Assembly: GCA_022393335.1 (NCBI GenBank)
Contig: JAJEKB010020358.1
Span: 361,824 to 425,823, forward strand
Reading direction: 5' to 3'
Source of the DNA: Macrotrachela quadricornifera
Lineage: Eukaryota; Rotifera; Eurotatoria; Philodinida; Philodinidae
Length of the DNA: 64,000 nt
A program made the translations under genes and the position numbers. The notes under the pieces were generated by a model. It did not search any database, was not told the origin of the DNA, and worked only from the letters and a program-made list of their open reading frames with translations. This document shows positions 22,450-34,600 of the stretch, in pieces. Within the stretch, counting starts at the first letter, position 1. Every line of letters begins with the position of its first letter.

Positions 22450-23179
22450 CTGTGAAAGCAGTCTCCATCCGAAAAGCTGATTTCACAAACTCCGGTATCA
22501 GTTCGGTCCAGGTTTGATATGATGAATGCTTGACGAGTTTAGTACAGCTGATTAGAAGATCATTCATTTTCGTAAAGAAAACCATACCACTTCTACCTAG
22601 CTGTAGATAGATGGTAAGAAAATTCAGGAAAGCGAATGAGAAAACGCTCTTCTCTTGAGAAGGTAGGTTGAGTTTGGTTGCCGATATCTGTTTTTCAAGG
22701 ACGATGAGTGCGAGGTTGTCCCATGCTCTATCCCATTCAGAGAGACGTTGAAAGAGTACGGTAACGATATACATGAGATCTTCTAGATTTTTGGTCTTCT
22801 TGCATTCAATGTGCATGTTGTCCACTCGATGCTGAACGTTTTCGATCAAAGTTGTGATCTTCTCGAATGAGGTAGCGGGAAATCGGTCAAAGAACCGTCG
22901 AAAGACGTTGCAAAGGCATGTATCCAACTCTTCATCATGCTCGATCAACAGAGCTTGTTGCAAATGCGAGATAATATTGGCGCTTGTCTCTTCATCCGTC
23001 TCAGATTTCGTATTCAAAATAGTATTCACCACGAAACACAGAGAACCATACCGACTTTCGTCAGTAACAGGACGGTTAGCGAGCTGAACTTGCACATCCT
23101 TCCAAAAAGAACTAGTATCTTCGGCATCGTGACGTTTTCGTTCGATGAATACATTGCACAAATTTATGACATTATCCAT
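22450..23179 (-). CDS. Helical ORF, possible 5' exon of the six-domain enzyme gene
   Basis: ATG at 23179 opens 244 codons of mostly alpha-helical, soluble sequence (FWKDVQVQLANRPV, LFQRLSEWDRAWDNLAL, FLNFLTIYLQLGRSGMVFF). No family recognised. The frame ends with ACA GGT TAG, and the GT there is a plausible donor at 22449. On the same strand, TTTTCTTGCAG is a strong acceptor ending at 21937. Joining 22450 to 21936 (513-nt intron) makes codon GAT and continues directly, in frame and with no stop, through TMDKMKMLS into the large fusion protein. The combined protein would have about 2200 residues with a helical N-terminal region. An acceptor-like TTTTTTTAG lies just before the ATG. As a separate gene it would encode a 244-residue protein of unknown role. 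Confidence 0.6.
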
Positions 23180-24671
23180 TTGTACTTAAAAATATCTAAA
23201 AAAAGAGCTGTTAGTTATGTTCCAGAAAAATTGAAAAGTGGAGCTTCTCTGCACTAACAGCCGTATGGCTGAACAGTATGAAACTATTATATCTTTCATT
23301 AGGAGAAGCTACACTTCGTACAGTGTTACAAGTTTTGTAGCCTACAGATTCCTGGAGTTCAGGCTACGGAATCGGAATTGATCAATGTATTAGATGATGC
23401 AAATGCATTAGAAAGTAATTTTAAAAAATGAATTCCATGATAATTTAATTTCCATATCCATAGATAATCAGATACTTGAATATAAATTGGACCATGCAAG
23501 ATTTTGGTCCCTTATGACAGACCCGAATAGAGTCTCCCATTATATAAAATATATATTCTTGAACTTTTTGTAACTTCTTTGCGTCATGAACTCGACAAAA
23601 ATGTTTATTTTATTTCAATAACCAATAACATTGATCTACTATTAATATATGTACATACCACACTGGTAAATTCTGCTGTTTAGCTACCCAACGATCTACG
23701 CTCCTCAGACATAATAATAAGACCAAAGGTAGAGTTTTCTCTCAATAGATATCAGCACAAAACAGCTAAAAGCACACAATTGAGAAAATCGTTAAGAAAT
23801 GTTAGTTTTGTCTTTAGCAGTGACTAAAGATCTGTGATAAATGGACCCTGGACAGTTCTATATGAGTTCAAATTTTGCGAATTGTCTGAACAGTTCTTTT
23901 TCGAGAACATATTTTAACTCTCTTGTTGTTTCTATACTTTTCTTATGAAATGTTAGAGAACGTTATTTGGTGAGATGATTATTTTAGTAGAGGAAAGACA
24001 TTTTTGTATGATTCATCTCTTCTTTCAAGTGAATTCGTCATACTCCGTTGTCTAATTATATTTTCATTGAATATTTTGCTTGAATTTATCAAGTTGTCAG
24101 TGTTTCACTTCTCTTATCTAAATAAATTCGCTGGTAATTGAATCGATTAACTAAAGAAAGTAATTTCAAGGGCGTTTAGGATAGTTTTAGAACAGCTTGC
24201 ATCTAATTACGAAAATTTGGATCTTCGGTGTCGATAAATTTTTTTTCAATTAAATATATATTGAAAATATATATGTATTTCCATTTAGGTGTCGAAAAAG
24301 ATTCGGTTCATAGAACTGCAATCTGTCCGAGGCCTAGCGATAAGTATACGGCTAATAGAGAATACAATCGAATATATCCCTAAGTAATTCATTAACAAGT
24401 AAATCATCTCTCCTGTCTACAAATGATGTCAATTATATAATAGTAAAATGCTTTCTGATGAATAAAAAATACGAGTTAATAACGAGCTATTATCAACCAG
24501 ATAAAACATTTGTTTAGCTCTTCAAAGAACGTACAACAGTAATTAATCGAAAATAGTTTAAAAAAATTACTATGTTCTATATCAATACCACTCGATACCA
24601 AACCTCCAATACTAATACTATCAATAGGAAATGGTATTGGCATTGTTACATTCCTATTTAAAGTCCACTCT
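23180..24671. other. Gene-free AT-rich DNA
   Basis: Presumed 5' flank of the minus-strand gene. No ORF or repeat with a recognisable identity. Confidence 0.5.
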
Positions 24672-25007
24672 AGTACATTTCCCTAATTCTGTCAGAAAAA
24701 TTTTGCCTATTTCTGTTTCGACTAGAACGAGTCTATTTTTGCATTCAATCAAAGATATTTTTATATATCTGGAATCTTAAAATTCTCCTCTTTCAAATGA
24801 TATATTATGGTTATTTTATTTTTCATGTTTTTATATTGAAATTAGCGGTTTACGAACAATGGTTTTCCCAGACAGAATTAGAAGGTACTTCTCTAATTCT
24901 GCCACTTCTCATAACATATATAGAAAAACTTAACTTATGAGAAAAAAGTCTTTTTTGATGTTTTTCGAGAAAGATGGAGGAGAAGTGTGTAAGACATTTA
25001 CATTGAG

Positions 25008-25305
25008 CGAACCAAGTTCTACTAGAATCCAAAGGTTGAAGAGAAATGTATTGTCTTTTATTAAAATACGAACGTTGAAAAGGAAATATCTAAAGTTAGT
25101 GGAAAAAATGTTGTCTCTAATTCTGTCAGCCAACTATTTTTGTCCCTAATTCTGCTAGTTACTATTTGACAAAATTAGGGACAAAAAATAGCTGACTGAC
25201 AGAATAAGGGAAAACATTTTTTCCACTAACTTTAGATATTTCCTTTTCAACGTTCGTATGTAAAAAAACAGGCAATACATTTCTTTTCATCCTTTGAATT
25301 ATGGT
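25008..25305. repeat. Near-perfect palindrome inside the 3.8-kb element
   Basis: Arms of about 145 bp (25008-25150 and 25165-25305) with a loop of about 15 bp. Each arm holds copies of the TCTCTAATTCTGTCAG-like motif that also ends the host element, so it looks like a small foldback relative of the same family. Confidence 0.75.
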
Positions 25306-25689
25306 AGAACTTGAGCGTTCTACAAAAATATCTTACTCATGTCGCAACTTTTCTAGCAACTATGGCACATTTGCGTATGACTACGACGGAGCATCCGCAG
25401 TTGTGATGAAATGGCGAGATTGCGTTTGCATCTGTGACGCAGTCATCGTAGTTCGTACTGACGCATGGAGTGCATCCGGTTTATCGTTTCCCGGGGAAAT
25501 GATAAAAAAAAAGAAAAACATTTCTTATAACTTGCACAGCTGTACAGCTAAATCAAAATCCAAAAATCATAACATTAGGAAGAAGTTTCTTATACATAAC
25601 ACAGCAGCACAGTATTAGGTCTCTCAACATTATATAAATCTATGTAACATAATAGTATATTCTTTCCTAACTTTTCTTCAGACACTTCT

Positions 25690-25920
25690 AAAATTGTACA
25701 TCCAAATCTTGTACACCTAAATGAGTACGTCTAAATCTGTACGTCTAAATCTGCACGTCTAAATCTGTACGTCAAAATGAGTACATCCAAATCTTGTACG
25801 TCCAAATCTGTACGTCTAAATTTTGTACGTCTAAATGAGTACGTCCAAATCTGTACGTTCAAATGAGTACGTCCAAATCTTTTACAACTAAATATGTACG
25901 TCGAAATGAGTACTGACAAA
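25690..25920. repeat. Tandem array of a 14-bp-type unit (GTACGTCTAAATCT)
   Basis: About 15 imperfect units, GTACGTCTAAATCT alternating with GTACGTCCAAATCTT and GTACGTCTAAATGA. The reverse complement of this array occurs at 27175-27465, so together the arrays form an inverted pair. Confidence 0.85.
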
Positions 25921-26744
25921 CAATCGTTAAACTCTTATACCTATCTAAGAAATACTTCTAAATAGAAATCTGTGTCATCCACCAACTCTGTTTAATTTTC
26001 AGAAAGTGCACAAAAATATTTTGTGATTTCAGTGTTACGTGTTAAAATAATACTATAATTGTGAGAACTTATTACTTATATTTGCTTATCAAAATGCTAA
26101 AAACTTTTGTATAGGATTTATCCAACGAAATCCATTAAAGAGAACTCACATTTAAATATTAGTAGCAAAAGATTAATGTATGAATAAAAACACACAAGAT
26201 TTAGATATACGAAAAACGGACTTCAGGTAGGAAATGAATTACAAAATAAATCCAAATTTCTATACAATAAATACATGCAATTTTGTTTGAAAAATAAATA
26301 TATAAATATAGTTATTTCTTTATTTATATAAATGTTTACATATAATTTGATTGTTTCTTTATTCATTCATGCATATATAACTACACACTTAATCTTTCAT
26401 ACGCTACTTAGGCCTAAAAGGGACTAATAGTGACTACTAGGGTCTACTAGCGTGTTCGTCTTTTCGTCTTCACCCTCATTCACATCATGGGCACTCTGAG
26501 TCGTACCTGTGTATTTCCACTCACCATTAGGCAAGAGACCAGTGTACCAATGTTTCCGCTATCACATTCGAAAGAAGTCACTCATAGCATCAAATGCTAA
26601 ACTACTCCCTCCTACCTTCAGTACTGTAAGATTTAAAGCTTGAATTACACGAATCAATTATTCAATTTTCAGCTGTTCATGTTTTCAGCGTTTCAACTGT
26701 TCAAATTTTCAAGCTTTGAACGTTTCCTCTCTTAAGACTCGCTG

Positions 26745-26980
26745 GCACATTCAGACAGATGTTTCTTCTCGTACTTCGTGGCATCCTCAAGCAAGACCTC
26801 CCTCTCCTCCTCCGTAGCACCTTCAAGCAGGCTCTCCGCTCTCATGCTTCGTAACATCCTCATGCAAGCCCTCCCCTCTCACGCTCCGTGACATGCTTAT
26901 ACTGGCCCTCCCCTCTCGTGTTCCGTAACACCCTCACCCTTCACTCTCGCGCTTCGCGGCACCCTCACACACGCGAAAAG
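26745..26980. repeat. Degenerate CT-rich minisatellite, unit about 45 bp
   Basis: Roughly five imperfect units of the type CTCCCCTCTCRYGCTTCGTR followed by ACATCCTCAAGCA. It is markedly more GC-rich than its surroundings. Confidence 0.6.
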
Positions 26981-27174
26981 GGTTCAACTATTGAATAATT
27001 GAAGAATTAAATAGTTGAAATCAAGTTTCAAGTTTTACACATATGAGTGGATGCTACTAGATTTTGGTAGATCATGGCACATAGAGATTAATAAGACTCA
27101 AGTAGTTTATCATACAATTTTTTTGAATTCCTTTATAATTCAGTTATGTCATCCTGTGAAATTACGACATACAC

Positions 27175-27465
27175 ATTTGAGCGTACAAAATTTACACGTA
27201 CTCATTTCGACCTACAAGCCTTGGACGTACAGATTTGGACATATAAGATTTAGACGTACTCATTTAGACGTACAAGATTTGGACGCACTCGTTCAGACGT
27301 ACTCATTCAGACGTACAAGATTTGAACGTGCAAGATTTGGACGTACAGATTTAGACGTACTCATTTAGACGTACAAGATTTGGACGCACTCATTCAGACG
27401 TACTCATTTAGACGTACAAGATTTGAACGTACAAGATTTGAACGTACAAGATTTAGACGTACAAA
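27175..27465. repeat. Inverted partner array (AGATTTAGACGTAC units)
   Basis: About 20 imperfect units, the reverse complement of the array at 25690-25920 (e.g. GACGTACTCATTTAGACGTA). Such subterminal arrays often serve as transposase-binding regions; that role is inference here. Confidence 0.85.
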
Positions 27466-28492
27466 AAGCACATATCATAGTTGAAGTATGATCCACATTG
27501 AGATTTAGCTGTATTCTTCATACCTCTGAGAAAGGGTTCTTCATTTTTTTATTAGCGTTTCCCAGAGAAATCATAAAGCGGATTATATGGACGCATGGGA
27601 GTATAAAAGGAGGTGTCGCAAGCACTCTAGCTCATTTTAACTTTTTACAGCGAGGAACATGCTTCATTTACTTTTCTAAAGAATGAAGGTAACTCTCAGG
27701 ATGTACTAAATGATCAATACGAATATCTAATCATTAAATGGATGATTATTAATTAATTAATTAATAATTTGTTTATTATTTATTGGTAATTTATTATTGT
27801 TTGGGAGTTTAAGCATTATATATTTATTAAATTAATTAGTTATTAATTAAATACTCAACGCTTAATTAATTATTAGTGAGATGTTTATTTGTATAGTAAA
27901 TACATGATTAACTAATTAATAATCGATTCTTAATGAGTTACTGACTCGTAATCCGTCGCTGGTTATCACTGAAAGTCAGTGAGTTACCTCTATTAATGAC
28001 TGATTAACTATGATAATATATGATGATCGTTAAGCATAGAACATGCTGAGATTGACTGGGCGGACTCCCTTACAAATGCAATTTTTTTATCGCAGTTTGC
28101 CTGCAATTGAACACATGGGTAGACACTTCCCCTCCATCTTTCTCGAAAAATATCAAAAAATTCTTTTATTTCAAACATGAAGTTTTTCTATGTATTTCAT
28201 TAGAAGTGGCAGAATTAGAGACATTATTTTTTTGGCTGACAAAATTAGGGGAGTACCTTCTACTTCTGTTATATGAAACCATTTTTCGTAGACCGCTAAT
28301 TTCATCATAAAAACATGAAAAATAAAATTACCATAATATATCATTTGAAAGAGAAGAATTTTAAGATTCCAGATATATAAAAATATCTTTGATTGAATGC
28401 AAAAATAGACTCGTTCTAGTCGAAACAGAAAAAGGCAAAACTTTTCTGACAGAATTAGGGAAATGTACTGTGCTTCTTCCTACGAGTCGATA

Positions 28493-30075
28493 CACGAAAG
28501 AAAAGACACAATTTGCTTAATCTATATTTCAGATTTCAATGAACTTCTACTCGTATGTAGCCGCAAATGAGATATGAAAACGCTGAAAACTTCAGCTTCC
28601 AAAATCGTTCTCTTGTTGAAATATTTCATTTTGCAACAGAGAGATTCTCAAATGAAAAATGAACATGACCATGGCAGTACTCATTAGTTATATATTTTGC
28701 CATTATTCATCAACAATGTTTCTAGTGATGAAATTTTGTGAGTATATACTATAATGAATACTCTACATGTTAACATGCTCAAAATCTGTTTTGCACGTAT
28801 TGGACAATATGGAAGAATTCTGCAGATCTTGGATAAGTGTCTCATTTTGTGATCAGTCTTTCCTCCTTATGAGGGACCTATAGGCGTCTGATTTGGAATT
28901 AAGTACTACTGCTCCTAGGCTATTAGTATCAGCTTTCAGGGTCTTGGTCTCTTCTTTTTCGTTCGATTAAGTATCTCATCTATAGTGTAAATGCCAAATG
29001 GAGCATACCTCACAAACAGATTCTCAGAAGCATTGCTCACTTGATGATCGTTGATTTTGTTAATTTCCCATGCACAATTTATAGACACATGTGTTAAGAG
29101 TGAGAGAGTCAACTTTTTTTGTTTATTTTATAAGCTTTATTTTCCAATCTACAGAGAATCATATGCTAGTCTAAATAACATATAATGTTGTTTAGTATGC
29201 TACAACTTTCTTAATAGTTTTTGAGCAAGTTTCGTTCTTTTGCATACGCATAACAACTAGGACTTTTTCACAATAGTGCTCTCAGTAAAACTTGAATATC
29301 TTGAGAATGATATAATATTTTCTGAGCATTTTCTCTAGAAATTTAATAAACCCTAGCCTCTATAAATCATACGTGAGAAACTAACTAAATCAACGATCAT
29401 CAACTAAACAATGATTCTGGGAGTCAGTTAGTGAGGTACGCTTGATTTGGCATTTATATCATAGATGAGATACTTCATCGGATGAAACAGAGGAGGTCAA
29501 GGTTCTAAAAACTAATACTCATAGCCTAGGAGCAGTAGTATTTGATTCCAAGCCGGAAGTTCATAGGTTGCTCATTAGGGGGAGAAAGACTGATCACAAG
29601 ATGAAACCTTTATCTGAGCAGCCATTCTGTCACCGTATACCATAAAAGGATTGCTCGATATTGACCAAGTTCCATTAATTCGCGGAATTAGGTGGAACTG
29701 GTTCCGGAATGTTCAATATCGCAGAGAAGGAAGTATTCTCTCTTATATAAGATCTGCGAAATTCTTCCATATTGTTCAACAGATTTTGAGCATGTCAACA
29801 TGTAGAGTATCCATTGTAGTATATACTCACAAAATCTCATCACTGGAAACATTGTTGATGAATAATGGCAAAATATATAACTAATGAGTACTGCCATGGT
29901 CATGTTCATTTTTCATTTGAGAATCTCTCTGTTGCAAAATGAAATATTTCAACAAGAGAACGATTTTGGAAGCTGAAGTTTTCAGCGTTTTCATATCTCA
30001 CTTGCGGCTACATACGAGTAGAAGTTCATTGAAATCTGAAATGTAGATTAAGCAAATTGTGTCTTTTCTTTCGTG
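28493..30075. mobile_element. 1.6-kb near-palindromic hairpin element
   Basis: The left arm (28493 to about 29070) and right arm (about 29380 to 30075) are inverted copies along nearly their whole length. The ends are CACGAAAGAAAAGACAC and GTGTCTTTTCTTTCGTG (exact inverse over 17 bp). The loop is about 300 bp. Mismatches and small indels are scattered, more of them toward the loop. No protein is encoded. It begins only 23 bp after the end of the 3.8-kb element. Confidence 0.75.
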
Positions 30076-30515
30076 CATTGATTCCTAGGGTTAGGTAGCA
30101 CTTGGGTGTTGTTCCGTACGCATACTATTACTGGATCAATATCATTCGGTATTTAAATAAAATAAAAAAATAGCCTTTATATGGTAGAAGAATCTATAGT
30201 TTTGCCATATCCTGTATGAGGAAAGGTGAACCGTGGAACTCCTTCCATTTTCTAAACAGTTTACAAGTGTTAGCGAACTAAAGTAATATACATACGCATA
30301 AATGCATCTTCAGGTTCAAAATTTCCAAACATATGTCAACGACTGTTTAAATAGAGGAGAGCGTTTGGAAAACAAACTCTTGAGAAGTGTCTTCTGGCTT
30401 TATGAAAATGATGACCCGTTTGAATAAGAAACAGATCAATCTTCCTTACCTAAACGCTATAAATGTTTCCAATGTGGGCTAGTGATTATAACTGGTAGGA
30501 ATTTGGAAGAAATGA

Positions 30516-30517
<2 letters not shown>

Positions 30518-30545
<28 letters not shown>
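30518..30545. repeat. (TA)n microsatellite
   Basis: About 14 TA units without interruption. Confidence 0.9.
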
Positions 30546-30549
<4 letters not shown>

Positions 30550-30649
30550 TCGTTATGTAAGAAGTGGGGCTTAGGTCGCTCTCGCATTATCTGATAAGGT
30601 GCTATGGCTTCACCAAGCAAACACGAAACATTTCGTAGAACCTTATGTT

Positions 30650-31225
30650 TGGTATCGGATTGAAAAAGAAAAATGTACTTCCTTGTTCTGTAGGTGTAAG
30701 AAAGTTCCGACTGAGTCAGTCTATCAGTATTATTTGCATATGGGAAAAGGGTACCATATTTGCTACCGAGTTGGAAAAGAAAATATACTTCCTTGTTCTG
30801 TAGGTGTGAGAAACTTCCGACTGAATCAATGTATCAGCATTATTTGCATATGGGGAAAGAACACTATATTTGCCTTATCAGATGCAAAGATAAGAAAACG
30901 GCATATGATCAGTCCTTTGCCTTCTTCTGTATGTGATGCAAAAATTACTGTTTCGCACTGGAAAAAGACCAAGTTCGTGACTCTAAACATAACACCAAAG
31001 CAACATGCAGCAAAACGAACCGGAAGAAGAGCAAGATAAGTTTTCTGGCTCTTTAAGAATAATAGTAGGCCGAAAGACTTGGAAGAAGAATCTTCTTACT
31101 TTTGGCCTACCATGTGTTATGGAGCGCCATGTGGAGATATTTTTGAAACAGAAAACTTCCTATCGATTTCGAAATTGCATCTTGTCTTCAATCTCATACA
31201 TGTTGTTGTGCTTAAAGATTAGTTG
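30650..31225 (+). pseudogene. Degenerate coding fragment with a duplicated Cys-rich 37-residue unit
   Basis: Two tandem copies of a roughly 110-bp unit (around 30652-30762 and 30763-30872). The first copy translates as EKEKCTSLFCRCKKVPTES followed by YLHMGKGYHIC. The second copy lacks one base in its A-run near 30780, which shifts the frame; corrected, it has the same Cys/His spacing. A second readable stretch (about 31045-31223) contains SSYFWPTMCYGAPCGDIF and ends in a stop. Cysteine/histidine spacing hints at a metal-binding domain, but I recognise no family. Probably a dead gene or transposon fragment. Confidence 0.4.
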
Positions 31226-31650
31226 CTCCGTTTACCACCTAATTCTGGTATGGACTTCCGAGAATTAACTGGAGACAGATTTTTGCCAAGTTTATCAATT
31301 TTTTTTCTAAATAGCACGTGTGATAGAGCATCATGTCCGCTATCGAATGCACTATAGTTTATTTTGTTTATGATGGATTTTAAGGGTTTTAAAGAGGTTT
31401 TTCTAAAGACTTTTATTCAAGGAGAACGGCGTCGTTCAAATAATTCAATGTTTTTGTGTATTTTAATTTGTAACGATAAAATATATTTCTTTTTATTGTA
31501 CAAAATCTTATCTTGCCTATAATTCTGTCACGTAGCGAGATAAAGGTGATGGTGAAATTGCATATACTCCAAATGAAGAAAACCTTGATTCTATTGTAAA
31601 CGATCTTACATTAGATCTCAATGAAATTGCATTAGAACTATCGTATGAGA

Positions 31651-34600
31651 CAGAGATGGGCAACTCCGGGTGTAGGCCGCTCCAACTTCACCCCAACTTC
31701 ATACCGAATTAAAAAATCAACTTCAACTCTACTCCAAGCCAGGCCAACTTCGCTCCAACTCCATAATCGAATTAAAAATTCCAACTCCAACTCCACTTCA
31801 ACTTCGATTCACTAAATCGAAATTGAGTGAATACTAAATCTAAAGAGAATATTTTTATCATAAATTTATCATCAATATTAAGAATAATTGGTTCCCGAAG
31901 ATTCATTTCTTTGAAGAGTTTCCATAAACTTCATAGATTTAACTCAGCAAATCAAAATTACATTTAACAAATGTTAATTTAGCTAAGGTATCCTTTAATA
32001 ATCGACTTCAATGTGTTCTCATCAACAAACCACTTCTTGAGAAAACACGTTCAGCAGGTGCAGAGGTGGGTAGAACGCATAGTACTCGTAAGGTCAATTG
32101 ATGCAAATGTGGAAAATGATTGTTTTTGATAAAAATAAGATCACTTTCATAATATTGATCTTTTAAAAATAACATAATTTTATCGTTGATCTCTTGGATG
32201 GTGTCGATACGCATTTTCTTTGGAAGTACTGATTTTGCTTCACAGTAAGAAAATAAACTTTTTCTTTTTATTGTTGGACTATCGATAGAACAATCTTTTC
32301 CATCAGATTGAGTGTTGTCATTGTTTATTAACATTGATTCAGCTTGTGCGTCATCAGCACTTTGATTGTTGTTGGTGGAGTGACAAACTTGAACGGCTGC
32401 TTGTACATCAAGTCATTTTATCTTCTCACAAAAACGATTCCTAAAAATGACAAATATACCACTTATGTTTCATATATAACGCATAAATCATATGTGGTTG
32501 TTCTCATTTCCATATGTTAACATAAGAATAGAAAAAGAAAATATCTACGAATAACTGGCAAACTTACTTAGCTTCTTCAGGTAAAAGAGATTGTAAAATC
32601 CAACGAAGTCGGAATTGTTCATCCAAAAAACTAGAAATAAGAAAAATATCATCAGAGAAAAGACTAAACGAGTTTCGACGCTTTATCGAGTCATCGACAG
32701 ATATTTCCAAATTTAATAAAAGACCACCAAATCGTTGTTTTAATGCATATATAAGCATCTTGCACAGCGAACTCGAATACTTGCATACTTTCTATTCATT
32801 TTCAAGATTAAAATAAATGCTAAGTATACGTGGTGCTACTAGTGATATAGAGACACATTGTTCAGTTTGTGTTTTTGTGTTCCGTTAAAATATCGTTGAG
32901 CAATACATTTCGTATATCAAGAGTTTGTGATACAGTGTTAAACTGAGAATTCCATCGGGTTATGACGGCTTGTGAAATATTATATTTAAACTCCTGTAGC
33001 TTTTCAGCTACTGGAACACTTGTATGGCTTAATTTCGCAATTTTAGCCACATTAGACATTGCAGTTCGAGTACAAGCACTCTCATTCAAACCGCCTTTTA
33101 CAACTAGTTGTAGAGTATGAATAAAACATGGGAGACATAATAGTTCTACTCCTTTTTTAAACTCATTCAGAATTTCTTGATCATTAGGACAATGTCCTTC
33201 AGACATGTTCAAGTTTGTTTCATCTACATCATCATCAGTTTCTTCACTATCACCTTCAGCTAAGAAATACGATTCGAAATCGGGAATAATTAATTCACCA
33301 AAAGTAGATAAATTATTCGAAGTGTTATCTGTAATCACCCGGACAATTTTATTTCCCATTGAAAATGTCGTTGATACACGCTCATATTCCATAAACAAAT
33401 TTTCACCAGTATGACTACCTATAATGTGTAATTAAAATCGAAATATAATGATTCGCATTTCAATTATAATCGATTAAAAATCGATTGATTCTTTTCATCG
33501 AAGTGAAGGCAATTATTATTTAGTTAATTCGTTTTTTATTTGATCGGATGTATTTAAACGCACTTAAATGACCTTGACTATTTTTTTCTTTTCTCTTGTT
33601 TTCTTACTCTATCTAAGTACAAAGTGCTGAATAGAATAGATAATCTCTTTTTTCGTTTACATAGCAGATCGACCATTTGTCCTTAAAGTGATCGAACCGA
33701 AAATAAACTAACAAGTGTTTTCTCTTTACTTAAATCGAGGCAGACGATATTTACACTGCTAATATGTCCTCAATGACCATTTATTATTTTTAGCCTCTTT
33801 TCTTAGAAATTATTATGCGCTCCTCGACCAAGTGATAAATCTTACCACAAAAAGAATTAAAAGCAAGCAAATGTGCTTTTATTTGTCCAATCTGATTAAT
33901 GTAATGCATTGTAACAGCATAAAAAGCTCTCATACGTCTATCTGTCCAACCATCGAAGGTTAAAGCTACAAATTTTGCTGATGAACATGCAGTTTTCAAT
34001 TTCAACATGACTTGATCATATGTGTTGGGTAGATAATCAGGTGTGATTGAACGACGAGATGGAACATGAAATTTCGGATCGACTATTGTCATAGCTCGAA
34101 CAAATGCAGGTTTTTCAGTAATCAATAATGGTAAATCTAATTCCAGGATAAAATCATTGAATACCATTTTAGTTAATTCAATTTGACGAGGATAACCTAA
34201 ACCATATTTCATTGTATGAAATGTAGGAGATAATATAGTGTCTAAGGTGGTTTGTTGCATTTTATTCTCCGATTTTTTTCCTTAAATGTATTTGTTGCTG
34301 ACTACAGCTGGAATTCTACTGGATGATTACGTTGAAGATGACGACTATAATTTGATGTGGACGCTTTTAAATGCCATACTGTTTTATTACATATAGTACA
34401 TGTTGTAGATGTTTTACCTTTAAGATCACCAACACTATATTCTTTAAAATCTTCATAATATTGTTCGATACCCTGTCGACTAGTTTTTGCTTTTGTTGTG
34501 TTGGGTGATTTGATACTTTTGGGTGAACTCATTTCTACATCAGATGATGAAAGGGTAAGATCGATTGTTGATGTATTAGATGATGAATTCATTTGTAGAC

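Larger units (their letters stand above)
24672..28469. mobile_element. 3.8-kb nested inverted-repeat element
   Basis: Terminal inverted repeats of about 320-360 bp (24672-24990 and 28107-28469) start with AGTACATTTCCCTAATTCTG and end with its inverse. The motif CCCTAATTCTGTCAG (with variants) recurs within the arms. Inside are a second palindrome (25008-25305), a pair of opposed short-unit arrays (25690-25920 and 27175-27465), a CT-rich minisatellite (about 26745-26980) and ATTAATTAA-rich DNA (27740-27950). No transposase could be recognised, so it is probably non-autonomous; no target duplication is evident. Confidence 0.7.

Noticed and set aside
22854..23257. Plus-strand ORFs of 77 and 106 codons
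   Set aside because: They are antisense shadows of the 244-codon minus-strand frame, which has the more protein-like composition.
27015..27368. 117-codon ORF with repetitive RRTxLDVQ-like peptide
   Set aside because: It is a translation of the minisatellite array, with no gene features.
25690..27465. CRISPR-like array
   Set aside because: Units are about 14 bp, degenerate and contiguous, with no unique spacers, and the two arrays are inverse to each other; this is a minisatellite pair in a eukaryotic element.
27590..27625. TATAAAAGGAGG as a promoter
   Set aside because: A TATA-like string is present, but no supportable gene follows it within the element.
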